Under the pieces are notes generated by a model. It was not told the origin of the DNA. It made no database searches and saw nothing but the letters and a program-made list of their open reading frames with translations. From NCBI GenBank assembly GCA_002869615.1, contig PKUH01000022.1:1-38743 (forward strand): a DNA stretch of 38,743 nucleotides, given 5' to 3'. The DNA is from Desulfuromonas sp. (GTDB lineage Bacteria > Desulfobacterota > Desulfuromonadia > Desulfuromonadales > UBA2294). This document shows, piece after piece, positions 7,669-16,222 of the stretch (position 1 is the first letter of the stretch; each line of letters opens with the position of its first letter). Made by a program: the position numbers and the translations under genes.

Positions 7669-9264
7669 ATGGCGCTGCTGATTCGCGAAATCAAGCTCGG
7701 GCTTGATGAGGATGAAGCGGAACTGGCGGCCAGGGTTGCCGATATTTTCGGTCTTTTGGAGCAGGATATCGAAGCGCTCAAGGTCATCCGCAGGGGTATT
7801 GACGCAAGGAAAAAATCGGAAATCAAACGGGTCTATACGGTCACGTTCGAGGTTGCCAATGAGTCGGAATTATTAGCAGAATTTGGCTCCGATCATCGTA
7901 TCAGCCGCTATGAGAAACCGGTTGTGCCGGAGCTTCAAAGGGTCGACGGCAACTGCCATGCCCTGGTTGTCGGATCGGGTCCAAGCGGTCTTTTCGCGGC
8001 GTTGCGGCTGGTCCGGCAAGGCCTCAGGGTGACCCTGATCGAGCGGGGTGAACCGGTCGAGGAGCGATCGCGCAAGGTTGAACAATTCTGGCGCTCGGGA
8101 AAGTTTGACCCGCGGTCGAATGTTCAGTTCGGCGAGGGCGGGGCCGGAACGTTTTCGGATGGGAAATTGACAACCCGGGTCAGTTCTCCGTGGTGCCGTT
8201 TCGTGCTGCAGACATTTGTTGATTTCGGTGCGCCACCCGAGATTTTGGCAGAAGCGAAGCCGCATCTCGGGACAGACGTACTGCGCCAAGTTCTGCTTAA
8301 CTTCCGAAAAAACCTTATTGCCGCGGGAGTTGATTTCCGGTTTGAGACGCAGTTGACCGGGTTGTTAACGCATGCCGGCAGAGTGCAGGGTGGAATTGTT
8401 AATGAAACGGATGAGTTTAAGGCTGACGTCGTTGTTCTTGCCCCGGGACACAGCGCCCGGGATACCTATGCCATGCTTGAGCAGGCCGGTGTATTACTTG
8501 AACAGAAACCGTTTGCCATCGGTTTGCGGGTCGAGCACCCGGCTGAATTGATAAATTCCATTCAGTATGGCATGGTCGGCCATAAAAATTTGCCGACAGC
8601 TGACTATGCCCTGAGTTACAATGATGCAGAGTCGGGCCGCGGCGTTTATTCCTTCTGCATGTGTCCGGGTGGTGAGATCATCAGCGCACCGTCCGAATCG
8701 GGGGGGATGGTCGTTAACGGGATGAGCTATCGCAGTCGTAATCAGGAATTTTCAAACAGCGCCCTGGTTGTTTCGGTCGGGCCGGATGATTTCGCTGGCC
8801 GCGACGCCCTGGCCGGGGTCCGGTTTCAAAGACAATGGGAGGCGGCGGCTTTTGCGGCCGGCGGCGGCCAATACCTGGCGCCGGCTCAGAATCTTCTCGG
8901 TTTTCTCGGTACCGGGACCGGGCCGCTCCGTTCCAGCTGTCGATCGGGAGTGCACGAGGCGGAATTGAGCCGGACCCTGCCGGTCGAAGTTGTTTCGGCA
9001 CTTCGCCGGGCGCTGCCGTACTTTGATCGCAAGTTGAAAGGGTTTGTTACCGGTGATGCTGTTCTGGTCGGAATTGAATCGCGAACCTCGGCGCCGCTGC
9101 GCATCGTCCGGAATACGGCCGGTGAATCCGAGTCGCACCCGGGGCTGTATCCGGCCGGAGAAGGGGCCGGCTATGCCGGCGGTATCATGAGTGCGGCTCT
9201 CGACGGGCTGAAATCAGCCGACAGAATTTGTCAAAATATCAAGGATGGAGTTGTCAGTGAATAA
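7669..9264 (+). CDS. NAD(P)/FAD-dependent oxidoreductase, uncharacterised dehydrogenase family (COG2509-like)
   Basis: A 531-residue flavoprotein. An N-terminal extension of about 90 residues with a ferredoxin-like look (residues 1-70 include EDIEALKVIRRGIDARKK) precedes the FAD Rossmann motif VVGSGPSGLFAAL. Family hallmarks follow: FGEGGAGTFSDGKLTTR, the VVLAPGHSARDT segment, SFCMCPGGEI, and the C-terminal AGEGAGYAGGIMSAALDG, which closes the FAD site. The physiological substrate is unknown for this family. The start lies 2 bases after the preceding stop, and the gene overlaps the next one at its 3' end, so it belongs to the 7669-12214 run. No signal peptide, so cytoplasmic. Confidence 0.88.
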   Translation: MALLIREIKLGLDEDEAELAARVADIFGLLEQDIEALKVIRRGIDARKKSEIKRVYTVTFEVANESELLAEFGSDHRISRYEKPVVPELQRVDGNCHALVVGSGPSGLFAALRLVRQGLRVTLIERGEPVEERSRKVEQFWRSGKFDPRSNVQFGEGGAGTFSDGKLTTRVSSPWCRFVLQTFVDFGAPPEILAEAKPHLGTDVLRQVLLNFRKNLIAAGVDFRFETQLTGLLTHAGRVQGGIVNETDEFKADVVVLAPGHSARDTYAMLEQAGVLLEQKPFAIGLRVEHPAELINSIQYGMVGHKNLPTADYALSYNDAESGRGVYSFCMCPGGEIISAPSESGGMVVNGMSYRSRNQEFSNSALVVSVGPDDFAGRDALAGVRFQRQWEAAAFAAGGGQYLAPAQNLLGFLGTGTGPLRSSCRSGVHEAELSRTLPVEVVSALRRALPYFDRKLKGFVTGDAVLVGIESRTSAPLRIVRNTAGESESHPGLYPAGEGAGYAGGIMSAALDGLKSADRICQNIKDGVVSE

Positions 9265-10390
9265 AACCTTTGTTGAAAATGTTCGGGAAAGAGATGTTGT
9301 TGAAACGGTTTTTCTGGTCCGGGATAAAACCCTGGCGATGGCCAAAAACGGTAAGCCTTACCTGACCCTGAAGCTTATGGACCGTACCGGTGAACTCGAA
9401 GGCCGGGTCTGGGACAATGCTGAATCGTTATCGACCCAGTTCGCCAAGGATGATTTTGTTCAGGTCCGCGGCAAGGCAAGCCTTTATCTCGGGAAAATGC
9501 AGCTGGTCGTTCAGGAGCTGGTGCGGCTTGATGACAGTCATATCGACCTCGCTGACTTTCTGCCAGTGTCAAAAGTACCGATTCCGGAGTTGCAGGAACG
9601 GCTCCGGCAGAAAGTTGCATCGATTGAAACGGCACATTTCCGAAAGATGATGGAGCTGTTTATTGACGATCAGGAGTTCCTTGCCATGTACAGTTCTGCT
9701 CCGGCCGCCAAATCAATGCATCACGTTTTTCTCGGCGGACTTCTCGAGCATTCTCTGGCGGTATCGGATCTGGTCGAGGATGTCTGTAAACGTTACCCGG
9801 ATCTCAATCGGGACCTGCTTCTGCTCGGAGCGTTTCTGCACGATGTCGGCAAGGTGAGTGAACTCAGTTACAGCCGGAGTTTTGACTACACCGACGAAGG
9901 CAAGCTTCTCGGGCACATTATGATCGGGGTCGAGATGATCGATGCCCGGATCCGGCAGATTGACAACTTTCCGGAACGTGACGCCGTGCTGCTCAAGCAT
10001 CTGCTGCTGTCACATCATGGCCAGTATGAGTACGGTTCACCGAAGCGACCCAAGACCCTTGAAGCAATCGTCCTTAATTTCCTCGACGACCTCGATTCGA
10101 AGATGAACGGGGTTCAGAGCCATATCGACAAGAACAGCCGGCACGACTCCGACTGGACGACTTACCACCGGCTGTATGATCGCTATTTTTACGCAGGTGC
10201 AGATTCCCGGGATTTACCGGACACCCCGGAAGCTCCCGATACCGTTACCGATGCAGGACGAAATGTGAAGGCTGAAGCTAAGGAACAAAGAAATTCGCAG
10301 CTCGGCGTGACACTCGGTGAGAGAATGAAGGGCGAGAGTCTGGATCTTTTTTCGGCGGCAGCGAAGGGGGAGGCGGACAATGCGGATTAA
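9257..10390 (+). CDS. YhaM-like 3'-5' exoribonuclease (OB-fold plus HD domain)
   Basis: A 377-residue protein. The N-terminal ~100 residues form an OB-fold nucleic-acid-binding domain (PYLTLKLMDRTGELEGRVWD). An HD phosphohydrolase domain follows with metal ligands in HHVFLGGLLEHSLAVSDL, the HD pair in GAFLHDVGKVSEL, LLSHHGQYEYGSPKRPKTLEA and a final aspartate region LDDLDSKM. This is the arrangement of YhaM-type exoribonucleases. GTG 9257 is preferred over ATG 9245 because GGAG at 9247-9250 is correctly spaced for it and homologs begin near MNKTF. It overlaps the end of the preceding gene by 8 bases, suggesting translational coupling. The C-terminal ~45 residues are charged and probably disordered. 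Confidence 0.85.
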   Translation: MNKTFVENVRERDVVETVFLVRDKTLAMAKNGKPYLTLKLMDRTGELEGRVWDNAESLSTQFAKDDFVQVRGKASLYLGKMQLVVQELVRLDDSHIDLADFLPVSKVPIPELQERLRQKVASIETAHFRKMMELFIDDQEFLAMYSSAPAAKSMHHVFLGGLLEHSLAVSDLVEDVCKRYPDLNRDLLLLGAFLHDVGKVSELSYSRSFDYTDEGKLLGHIMIGVEMIDARIRQIDNFPERDAVLLKHLLLSHHGQYEYGSPKRPKTLEAIVLNFLDDLDSKMNGVQSHIDKNSRHDSDWTTYHRLYDRYFYAGADSRDLPDTPEAPDTVTDAGRNVKAEAKEQRNSQLGVTLGERMKGESLDLFSAAAKGEADNAD

Positions 10391-10997
10391 AATCTTTCCG
10401 GTCGGGCCGCTGCAGGTTAATTGCTCCATCCTGGTTTGTGAAGAGAGTGGCCAGGCCGTGGTCATCGACCCGGGTGAGGATGGGGAGCTGATTCTGCAGG
10501 AACTCGAACGGCAGCAAGCCGCATTGAAGATTGTGGTCAACACGCACGGTCATTTTGATCATATCGGTGCCAATGCCGCGTTGATTGATGCGACCGGGGC
10601 CGAACTGATGATCCATTCAGCCGACCTGCCGGTCCTGCAGCAGGCGGCAACACATGCCCAGATTTACGGTTTAAACTTCGTCCCGTCACCCGAACCGACC
10701 CGCTTGCTGGAAGAGGGCGACCGGGTCGAGGCCGGAACGATCGGGCTGGCGGTTCTGCATGTTCCCGGACATTCGCCGGGGGCGATTTGCCTGGTCGCTG
10801 ATCGCGATGTTTTTGTCGGTGACTGCCTCTTTGCCAGTTCGATCGGCCGGACCGATCTTCCGGGCGGTAATCATGATCAATTGATTTCCGGCATCCGGGA
10901 AAAGTTGCTGGTTCTGCCGGATGATATGGTGGTTCATCCCGGACATGGGCCCGATACGACAATTGGTCGTGAAAAAAAACATAACCCGTTTTTCTAG
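10380..10997 (+). CDS. MBL-fold metallo-hydrolase (glyoxalase II-like)
   Basis: A 205-residue metallo-beta-lactamase-fold hydrolase with a two-metal site. The HxHxDH motif is seen as NTHGHFDHIGAN (about residues 56-67). Further metal ligands are in LHVPGHSPGAI, VFVGDCLFASSIGRTDL and the final HPGHGPDTTI. It resembles stand-alone glyoxalase II-like thioester hydrolases of anaerobes, but lacks the C-terminal helical domain of true glyoxalase II, so the substrate is open. It overlaps the preceding gene by 11 bases and has a purine-rich site (gggggaggcggaca) inside that gene. coaBC follows at 11018. Confidence 0.88.
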   Translation: MRIKIFPVGPLQVNCSILVCEESGQAVVIDPGEDGELILQELERQQAALKIVVNTHGHFDHIGANAALIDATGAELMIHSADLPVLQQAATHAQIYGLNFVPSPEPTRLLEEGDRVEAGTIGLAVLHVPGHSPGAICLVADRDVFVGDCLFASSIGRTDLPGGNHDQLISGIREKLLVLPDDMVVHPGHGPDTTIGREKKHNPFF

Positions 10998-11017
10998 ATT
11001 AGACGGAGGGATTGACG

Positions 11018-12214
11018 ATGCTGAGTGGAAAAACGATTGTCCTCGGTGTGACCGGTGGCATTGCTGCCTACAAGTCGGTTGAACTGCTCCGCCTGCTGAC
11101 CAAATCCGGGGCCGCGGTGCACGTTATAATGACCCGGAGCGCCGCTGAGTTCGTCGGTCCGCTGACCTTTCAGACCCTGTCCGGGAATCCGGTTCACACC
11201 GAACTGTTCGACCTCTACCAGGAGAGTGAAATCGGCCATATATCACTTGCCGATCGGGCCGATCTTGTCCTCGTTGCTCCGGCAACGGCTAACATTATCG
11301 GCAAGGTTGCAAACGGTATTGCTGATGATCTGCTGACGACGACGATTATGGCAACCCGAAGCCCGGTGCTGTTTGCTCCGGCGATGAATGTCAATATGTG
11401 GGAAAATCCACTTTATCGGGAGAACCAACAGAAGCTCGAAAAATACGGTTATCTTTTTGTAGAACCAGACTCCGGTTTCCTCGCATGTGGCTGGGATGGC
11501 AAGGGGAAGCTTCCTGATCCGCAACTTTTATTCGACCGGGCTGCTGCGACACTGCATCCTTCCGACCTGGTCGGCGAAAAAGTTGTTGTCACGGCTGGCC
11601 CGACTCGTGAGGAGATCGATCCGGTCCGCTACATCAGTAATTATTCTTCCGGACGGATGGGTTACGCGATCGCCGCGGCGGCGACGCAAAGGGGGGCTGA
11701 GGTAGTGCTTGTTTCGGGTCCGACGGCACTCACTCCCCCAGCCGGGGTAGAACTGGTCAGGGTCGAGAGCGCTGCCGAGATGTACCAGGCGGTAATCGAT
11801 CATTCTGGATCGGCGACGATAGTAGTTAAGGCGGCTGCTGTTGCCGATTATCGCCCGATTGAGCGTGCTTCTACTAAAGTTAAAAAGGGTGGAAAAAAAG
11901 ACTGGACTCTCGCAATGGAGAAGAATCCTGACATACTGGCTGAGCTTGGTGCGATGAAGAAGAATTGGACGCTAATCGGTTTTGCCGCCGAAACTGATGA
12001 CCTGCTTGCCAATGCGCGGAAGAAACTTGAAGCGAAAAATCTTGATATAATTGTCGCCAACGATGTGACCTGCGCCGGCGCCGGGTTTGATGTCGATACC
12101 AATCTGGTCCGTTTTTTGTATCGCAACGGTGAAAGTGAAGAGCTTCCGAAGATGACAAAGCTCGAGGTTGCTCACACCCTGTTCGATCGGCTTGCCAAAT
12201 CGAAGAAAAGTTAA
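11018..12214 (+). CDS. coaBC: Bifunctional phosphopantothenoylcysteine decarboxylase/phosphopantothenate-cysteine ligase
   Basis: Catalyses two consecutive steps of coenzyme A synthesis: CTP-dependent ligation of cysteine to 4'-phosphopantothenate, then FMN-dependent decarboxylation. The CoaC half carries GVTGGIAAYKSVELL, APATANIIGKVANG and PAMNVNMW, plus the substrate-flap cysteine in LACGWDGKGKLP. The CoaB half begins at VVTAGPTREEIDPVRYI and has AAAVADYRP and the lysine-rich KVKKGGKK loop. Length, 398 residues, is standard. ATG 11018 is chosen because GGAGGG at 11005-11010 is well spaced; a TTG two codons earlier is in frame but too close. Its stop codon shares bases with the stop of the opposing gene. 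Confidence 0.95.
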   Translation: MLSGKTIVLGVTGGIAAYKSVELLRLLTKSGAAVHVIMTRSAAEFVGPLTFQTLSGNPVHTELFDLYQESEIGHISLADRADLVLVAPATANIIGKVANGIADDLLTTTIMATRSPVLFAPAMNVNMWENPLYRENQQKLEKYGYLFVEPDSGFLACGWDGKGKLPDPQLLFDRAAATLHPSDLVGEKVVVTAGPTREEIDPVRYISNYSSGRMGYAIAAAATQRGAEVVLVSGPTALTPPAGVELVRVESAAEMYQAVIDHSGSATIVVKAAAVADYRPIERASTKVKKGGKKDWTLAMEKNPDILAELGAMKKNWTLIGFAAETDDLLANARKKLEAKNLDIIVANDVTCAGAGFDVDTNLVRFLYRNGESEELPKMTKLEVAHTLFDRLAKSKKS

Positions 12215-13125
12215 TCCTCTCGCGAGAGGACTTCGAGGATGTGGTCCGGGTTGGTAATCGCCTGCCGGAATTTCGGTCGAAGCATCGTCAGGTGGTTTTC
12301 GATCTCGTGCTCACTCAGTTTTCCTTCCTGCCAGAGCAGCTTAAGGTTTTTGCGGATGATCTTGGCGGTATCGATAGCGCGTTCTCCGGTTGGGTCGGCC
12401 TGCCAGTATGGGCTCTCTTCCATCTGGCAGAGAACGCTCGAAACAGCTTCACCGGCAAGGGATAAATACTCATCAAGATGATCTTCGGCGAGTGTCCATT
12501 TCGAGCCGGTCGCCATCGATCGCATCATTTTCTGCCACTGCTGGAGACGATTGAGAAAAAGTAGTGAGTTGAATATCCGCTTGTTGGTTGAAAAGGAAAA
12601 AATAGTGTCCGAGAGGACGCTGCGCATCATGGTATCGTTGACGCTGAAGTTTTTCCGACCGATTTCCCGGGCCATGCTCCATATCTGGGGATCGATGGAG
12701 CCTTCAACCCTGACCTCCCAGTAGGTATGTTTGAGCAGGGCCGTGTTGAAGGTGCGGATCATCTTGAATGGTACAAAATAGGAGTGAGCGATAGTGTCGG
12801 CGGCAAGATGGGCCAGGTATCCATAGCCGCAGGCTCGTTGCCGGTCGCTGTCAGCCGCTTGCAAAACTTTCATCCCCATTCTCCACGAGTGGCAATGCTT
12901 CAGGTAGTGCGTATATTTTTTCCCGATTGTGATGTCGGCACTGATGCATCCGTAGAGGAAATCGTGCGGGTGTTGTAGCAGAATCGCCTGCAGAGCTGCT
13001 GGCAGTATATTGAGATTATTGAGGATGCCTGATCCGAGTTGCAGATGGACACCGATGCCCCAGGCCAGAGCCTCGGACGGAATCAGTAGAATAAAGATCG
13101 TTGCGATAAATAAAATAAAAGCCAT
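12211..13125 (-). CDS. Zinc-dependent phospholipase C family protein, exported
   Basis: A 304-residue protein with a hydrophobic signal peptide (about residues 1-20, ending SEALA), so the mature chain starts at Trp (WGIGVH). An N-terminal tryptophan is the zinc ligand in secreted bacterial phospholipases C. Further likely ligands are in GCISADITIG, the HYLKHCHSW segment and HLAADTIAHSYFVP. Substrate is not known. A phospholipase or a related lipid hydrolase is possible. ATG 13125 is chosen because it gives a clean signal peptide; the frame is open further upstream, but that part overlaps the divergent gene and looks non-coding. The stop overlaps that of coaBC by 4 bases on the opposite strand. 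Confidence 0.8.
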   Translation of the reverse strand: MAFILFIATIFILLIPSEALAWGIGVHLQLGSGILNNLNILPAALQAILLQHPHDFLYGCISADITIGKKYTHYLKHCHSWRMGMKVLQAADSDRQRACGYGYLAHLAADTIAHSYFVPFKMIRTFNTALLKHTYWEVRVEGSIDPQIWSMAREIGRKNFSVNDTMMRSVLSDTIFSFSTNKRIFNSLLFLNRLQQWQKMMRSMATGSKWTLAEDHLDEYLSLAGEAVSSVLCQMEESPYWQADPTGERAIDTAKIIRKNLKLLWQEGKLSEHEIENHLTMLRPKFRQAITNPDHILEVLSRED

Positions 13126-13189
13126 GAGGCTGTAAACATCCTGAGTTATGTAATAGAATAGTCGACTAGAACAGGACTGTAAAGTATCT

Positions 13190-13906
13190 ATGCCCAAGGA
13201 ACTGAAATCTGAACTGAAAAACCTGCTGGGTGAAGCCCGCGGAGTTCTTGAGGATCTGCAACGGCTCGGCCTCGGGAGCGTGCAGCCGCCCGATCCTGCA
13301 GATGAAGAATCTCTCTGTACGATCGATTCGGCTGATCCGGGCTGTCGCACCGAGACCCTGATCGATATCGCCAATGATCTTGGTGATTGTCAGCGTTGCG
13401 GTCTCTGTGCTGAACGGAAAAAGATCGTCTTTGGCGTTGGTCATGCGCAGGCCGAACTCGTTCTGGTCGGTGAAGGTCCGGGCCGGGAAGAGGATGAGAA
13501 AGGCGAGCCGTTTGTTGGCGAGGCGGGTCGATTGCTCGACCGGATTCTGCTCGCCATGGGGTTGCAGCGCAGTGATGTCTATATCTGCAATGTCGTCAAG
13601 TGCCGACCGCCGGGTAATCGTGATCCGCAGCCGGACGAGATCGCTGCCTGTGAACCTTTTCTGCAACGCCAATTGGCAGCGATCCGGCCTCGCGCCATCA
13701 TTGCCCTCGGCAAATTCGCCGCCCAAACTCTGCTGCAGCAGGATGCCCCGATTTCCCGCTTGCGCGGCACCTGGACAGAATATCACGGAATCCCGTTGAT
13801 GCCGACTTTCCATCCGGCCTACCTGTTGCGAAACCCCCTCGGGAAAAAAGAAGTCTGGGATGACATGAAGCAGGTGTTGAAACATCTGCGCCATGAGCAG
13901 GAATGA
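13190..13906 (+). CDS. Family 4 (iron-sulfur) uracil-DNA glycosylase
   Basis: Excises uracil from DNA to start base-excision repair. The 238-residue protein has an N-terminal extension of about 60 residues, then the cluster-binding cysteines in CQRCGLC and a second pair in CNVVKC and, 16 residues further on, EIAACEPF. The catalytic motif is LVGEGPGREED with FVGEAGRLLD, the NVVKCRPPGNRDP segment and the C-terminal HPAYLLR. All are typical of thermostable-type family 4 enzymes with a [4Fe-4S] cluster. The N-terminal extension is also common in delta-proteobacterial versions. The stop overlaps the ATG of the ABC ATPase gene (ATGA), so expression is probably coupled. No strong ribosome-binding site is seen before ATG 13190. 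Confidence 0.92.
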   Translation: MPKELKSELKNLLGEARGVLEDLQRLGLGSVQPPDPADEESLCTIDSADPGCRTETLIDIANDLGDCQRCGLCAERKKIVFGVGHAQAELVLVGEGPGREEDEKGEPFVGEAGRLLDRILLAMGLQRSDVYICNVVKCRPPGNRDPQPDEIAACEPFLQRQLAAIRPRAIIALGKFAAQTLLQQDAPISRLRGTWTEYHGIPLMPTFHPAYLLRNPLGKKEVWDDMKQVLKHLRHEQE

Positions 13907-14595
13907 ATGTGACTGAAACGCTACTGCTCAGTATCGATTCGGTGACGATGCGTCGCTCCGACAAGGATGGCGTGAAACGGACCATTCTTGATAATGTCAG
14001 TGTCGATATCCCCGCCTCGAGTGTCGTTGCCTTGATCGGCCCTTCCGGCTCCGGCAAGTCGACTCTCCTGCGCTTGCTGAATCGTCTGGATGACCCCGAT
14101 TCCGGATCGATCCGGTTTTCCGGTAAAGAGATCGCTCGCTGCGATCCCCTGCAACTGCGGCGCCAGATCGGGTTGGTTTTGCAAAAACCATTCATGTTTC
14201 CGGGGAGTGTTGTCGATAATCTGCTCTATCCCTCGACAACCCGCGGTCAAGCACCACCTTCGGACACTGCTCTTGCCGAAGTCATGAAGATTTGTGATGT
14301 TGCCGGGGAATGGCTTGACGAGCCGGCCCGTAAACTTTCGGTCGGTCAGCAACAGCGGGTCAGCATCGCCCGGACCCTCTTGAATCAGCCGAGTGTTCTG
14401 CTCCTTGATGAACCGACCAGTTCTCTCGATCCGGATACAGCCGACAGAGTGCTTGGCCGATTGTGCACCTATATGCGCGAAAAAGGCAGGGCATTGCTTG
14501 CGGTAACGCACGATCATATCCTCGCCCGCAAGTATGCCGACCGGATTCTGAACTTGGCCAATGGTTCCCTTGGCGATGCCGGCGGAGGTGAGTGA
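13903..14595 (+). CDS. fetA: ABC transporter ATP-binding protein, FetA/YbbL-type
   Basis: A 230-residue ABC ATPase. Motifs in order: Walker A GPSGSGKST (about residues 47-55), Q-loop VLQKPFMF, signature LSVGQQQRVS, Walker B VLLLDEPTSSLD and the H-loop THDH. It is paired with a UPF0014 permease that begins just after its stop, which is the FetAB (YbbLM) arrangement implicated in iron export and resistance to oxidative stress in Escherichia coli. The substrate here is inferred from that pairing only; phosphate or another metal remains possible. The ATG overlaps the stop of the uracil-DNA glycosylase gene. Confidence 0.85.
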   Translation: MNVTETLLLSIDSVTMRRSDKDGVKRTILDNVSVDIPASSVVALIGPSGSGKSTLLRLLNRLDDPDSGSIRFSGKEIARCDPLQLRRQIGLVLQKPFMFPGSVVDNLLYPSTTRGQAPPSDTALAEVMKICDVAGEWLDEPARKLSVGQQQRVSIARTLLNQPSVLLLDEPTSSLDPDTADRVLGRLCTYMREKGRALLAVTHDHILARKYADRILNLANGSLGDAGGGE

Positions 14596-14597
14596 AA

Positions 14598-15380
14598 ATG
14601 CAGAAATCTGCACTGATTGATCTCGGCCTGCTCGATCTTGCTATTTTATATGGCTTGCTCCTGCTGGTTATCGGGCTGGCCCGCCGGAACCGGTTCGGCC
14701 AGGAGAAGGAGATGCTTGTCGCATCGGTCCGCATGTTCGTTCAGTTGCTCGCCGTCGGCTACGTCCTCAAGGTCATTTTCGCCATCGATCAAGCCTGGGC
14801 GGTCATGCTGATCCTGGTTTTGATGCTGGTTATTGCTGTTCAGATGACGGTTGCCCGGGTCCAACAGAGGATGCCGGGCATCTATCGGATCGTTGCGAGT
14901 GCGCTGTTCCTTGGGTGCGGATGTACGACTTTTATCTTTTGCGGACTGATTATCGGGCTCTCGCCATGGTATGACCCCCGTTACCTTATTCCGCTGGCCG
15001 GGATGATCATCGGAAATTCGATGACCGGATCGAGTCTGGCTGCCGAACGCCTGACGGCTGAAATCAATGATCGTCGGGAAGAGATTGAAACCGCACTCTC
15101 TCTCGGGGTCAGCTCGTTACGGGCGGCCCGCCCGGCCGTGCACAGCGCCTTCCGGGCGGCCCTGATACCGACAGTCAATGCGATGGCGGCGATGGGGATT
15201 GTTTTTCTGCCCGGGATGATGACCGGCCAGATTCTTTCGGGGACGGAACCGCTGCTCGCTGTGCGGTACCAAATTGCGATAATGTGTGTTATAACCATCA
15301 GTGTTGCATTGACTTCCTGTCTCATAGTCTGGCAGGGGGTGCGGAGTTTTTTTACCGAAAACCATCAGCTCCGCGAATGA
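14598..15380 (+). CDS. fetB: ABC transporter permease, FetB/UPF0014 family
   Basis: A 260-residue inner-membrane protein with about six to seven predicted transmembrane segments (for example LAILYGLLLLVIGLA, AVMLILVLMLVIAVQ, CVITISVALTSCLIVW). The family signature is seen in PLAGMIIGNSMTGSSLAAERL and in the loop EIETALSLGVSSLRAARPA, where the coupling helix contacts the ATPase. It should act with the preceding ATPase as an exporter. ATG 14598 fits GGAGGTG at 14584-14590; the GTG at 14592 overlaps the previous stop but is too close to that site. The gene ends 33 bases before the receiver-PilZ gene. Confidence 0.87.
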   Translation: MQKSALIDLGLLDLAILYGLLLLVIGLARRNRFGQEKEMLVASVRMFVQLLAVGYVLKVIFAIDQAWAVMLILVLMLVIAVQMTVARVQQRMPGIYRIVASALFLGCGCTTFIFCGLIIGLSPWYDPRYLIPLAGMIIGNSMTGSSLAAERLTAEINDRREEIETALSLGVSSLRAARPAVHSAFRAALIPTVNAMAAMGIVFLPGMMTGQILSGTEPLLAVRYQIAIMCVITISVALTSCLIVWQGVRSFFTENHQLRE

Positions 15381-15413
15381 TCGGGGCCCGCTGGAAGTGT
15401 GGCCGGAGGGTTT

Positions 15414-16112
15414 ATGGCTATTGATGTTTCCATGAAAATCCTGTTGCTGGACAGTTCCAAATTCTTTCGGACAATCGAAAAGCAGTTCCTGGCCAAAACG
15501 CCGGCCGAGGTGTATGAGGCCGACAACGGTGAAGAGGGTTTCCGCATCTGCAAAGAGCAGAAGCCCGACCTGGTCTACCTTTCCTACGAATTGAATGATA
15601 TGACCGGGCCCGAATGCTGCCGCAAGATAAAAGCTGATCCCGGCCTGCGGTCGCTACCGGTGGTCATGGTCTGCGATCAAAATGCCAAAGATCAGCTCGA
15701 TGCCAGCCGTAAGGCCGGGGCTGAAGGTGTTATTACCAAGCCGATTGACCGGCACAAGTTTATGGAGACCGGCAGGCATTTTCTGCCGACGATTCGCGAA
15801 CCGCGCCGCACCTGCCTTTTTCCTGCTTCCTATACTGTAGATGGCAAGAGCTATACCGGTAAATGCCTCGATATCAGCAGCGGCGGTCTTTTTATCGACA
15901 GCCCGGACCGCTTCGGCATCGGTAAGGTTTTTGATGTGGAATTCAACCTGCCGGGGCAAGGTAGCGGGACGATCAAATGCCGCGGCACGATTGCCTGGTA
16001 CAATGAACGGCCGAATCCGACCAAGCCGAATTACCCGCTCGGTTTTGGTGTCCGATTCATCGAGATCAGCCAGGTCGCCCTGAGCGCCATCGAGCAGTTC
16101 ACCAAGCGATAA
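15414..16112 (+). CDS. Degenerate receiver domain fused to PilZ domain
   Basis: A 232-residue two-domain protein. Residues 1-125 have the receiver fold, but the phosphoacceptor aspartate position reads serine (LVYLSYELNDMTG where LLDxxLPDMxG is usual), the acidic pair reads DSS instead of DDS, and the threonine strand reads MVCDQ. Only the lysine (TKPID) is canonical, so phosphorylation is unlikely. The C-terminal PilZ domain has the c-di-GMP-binding elements RxxxR (REPRR) and DxSxxG (DISSGGLF), then a beta-barrel with GTIAWYN. It should therefore respond to c-di-GMP rather than to a kinase. ATG 15414 follows GGAGGG at 15405-15410. Output partner unknown. Confidence 0.85.
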   Translation: MAIDVSMKILLLDSSKFFRTIEKQFLAKTPAEVYEADNGEEGFRICKEQKPDLVYLSYELNDMTGPECCRKIKADPGLRSLPVVMVCDQNAKDQLDASRKAGAEGVITKPIDRHKFMETGRHFLPTIREPRRTCLFPASYTVDGKSYTGKCLDISSGGLFIDSPDRFGIGKVFDVEFNLPGQGSGTIKCRGTIAWYNERPNPTKPNYPLGFGVRFIEISQVALSAIEQFTKR

Positions 16113-16156
16113 GCCCTGTCTTTACTGTTCCAGGTCATTCCTTTCAGGCAGGGCTT
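16111..16156 (+). other. Long-loop hairpin after the PilZ gene
   Basis: Eight-base arms AAGCCCTG (16111-16118) and CAGGGCTT (16149-16156) are perfectly complementary across a 30-base loop. No clear T-run follows, so this is a weak or rho-assisted terminator at best. Confidence 0.3.
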
Positions 16157-16222
16157 CCGGCAAACTCTCATTTTAAATAAACCGGGAGTAGGCTCTCTTG
16201 AGACCTGCCAGGGGGAGATACT

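Noticed and set aside
13166-13894. Reverse open frame of 242 codons opposite the uracil-DNA glycosylase gene
   Set aside because: It is an antisense shadow of a strongly supported gene, and its translation has no recognisable motif.
13921-14613. Reverse open frame of 230 codons opposite the ABC ATPase gene
   Set aside because: It mirrors a complete ABC ATPase; the composition is typical of a shadow frame.
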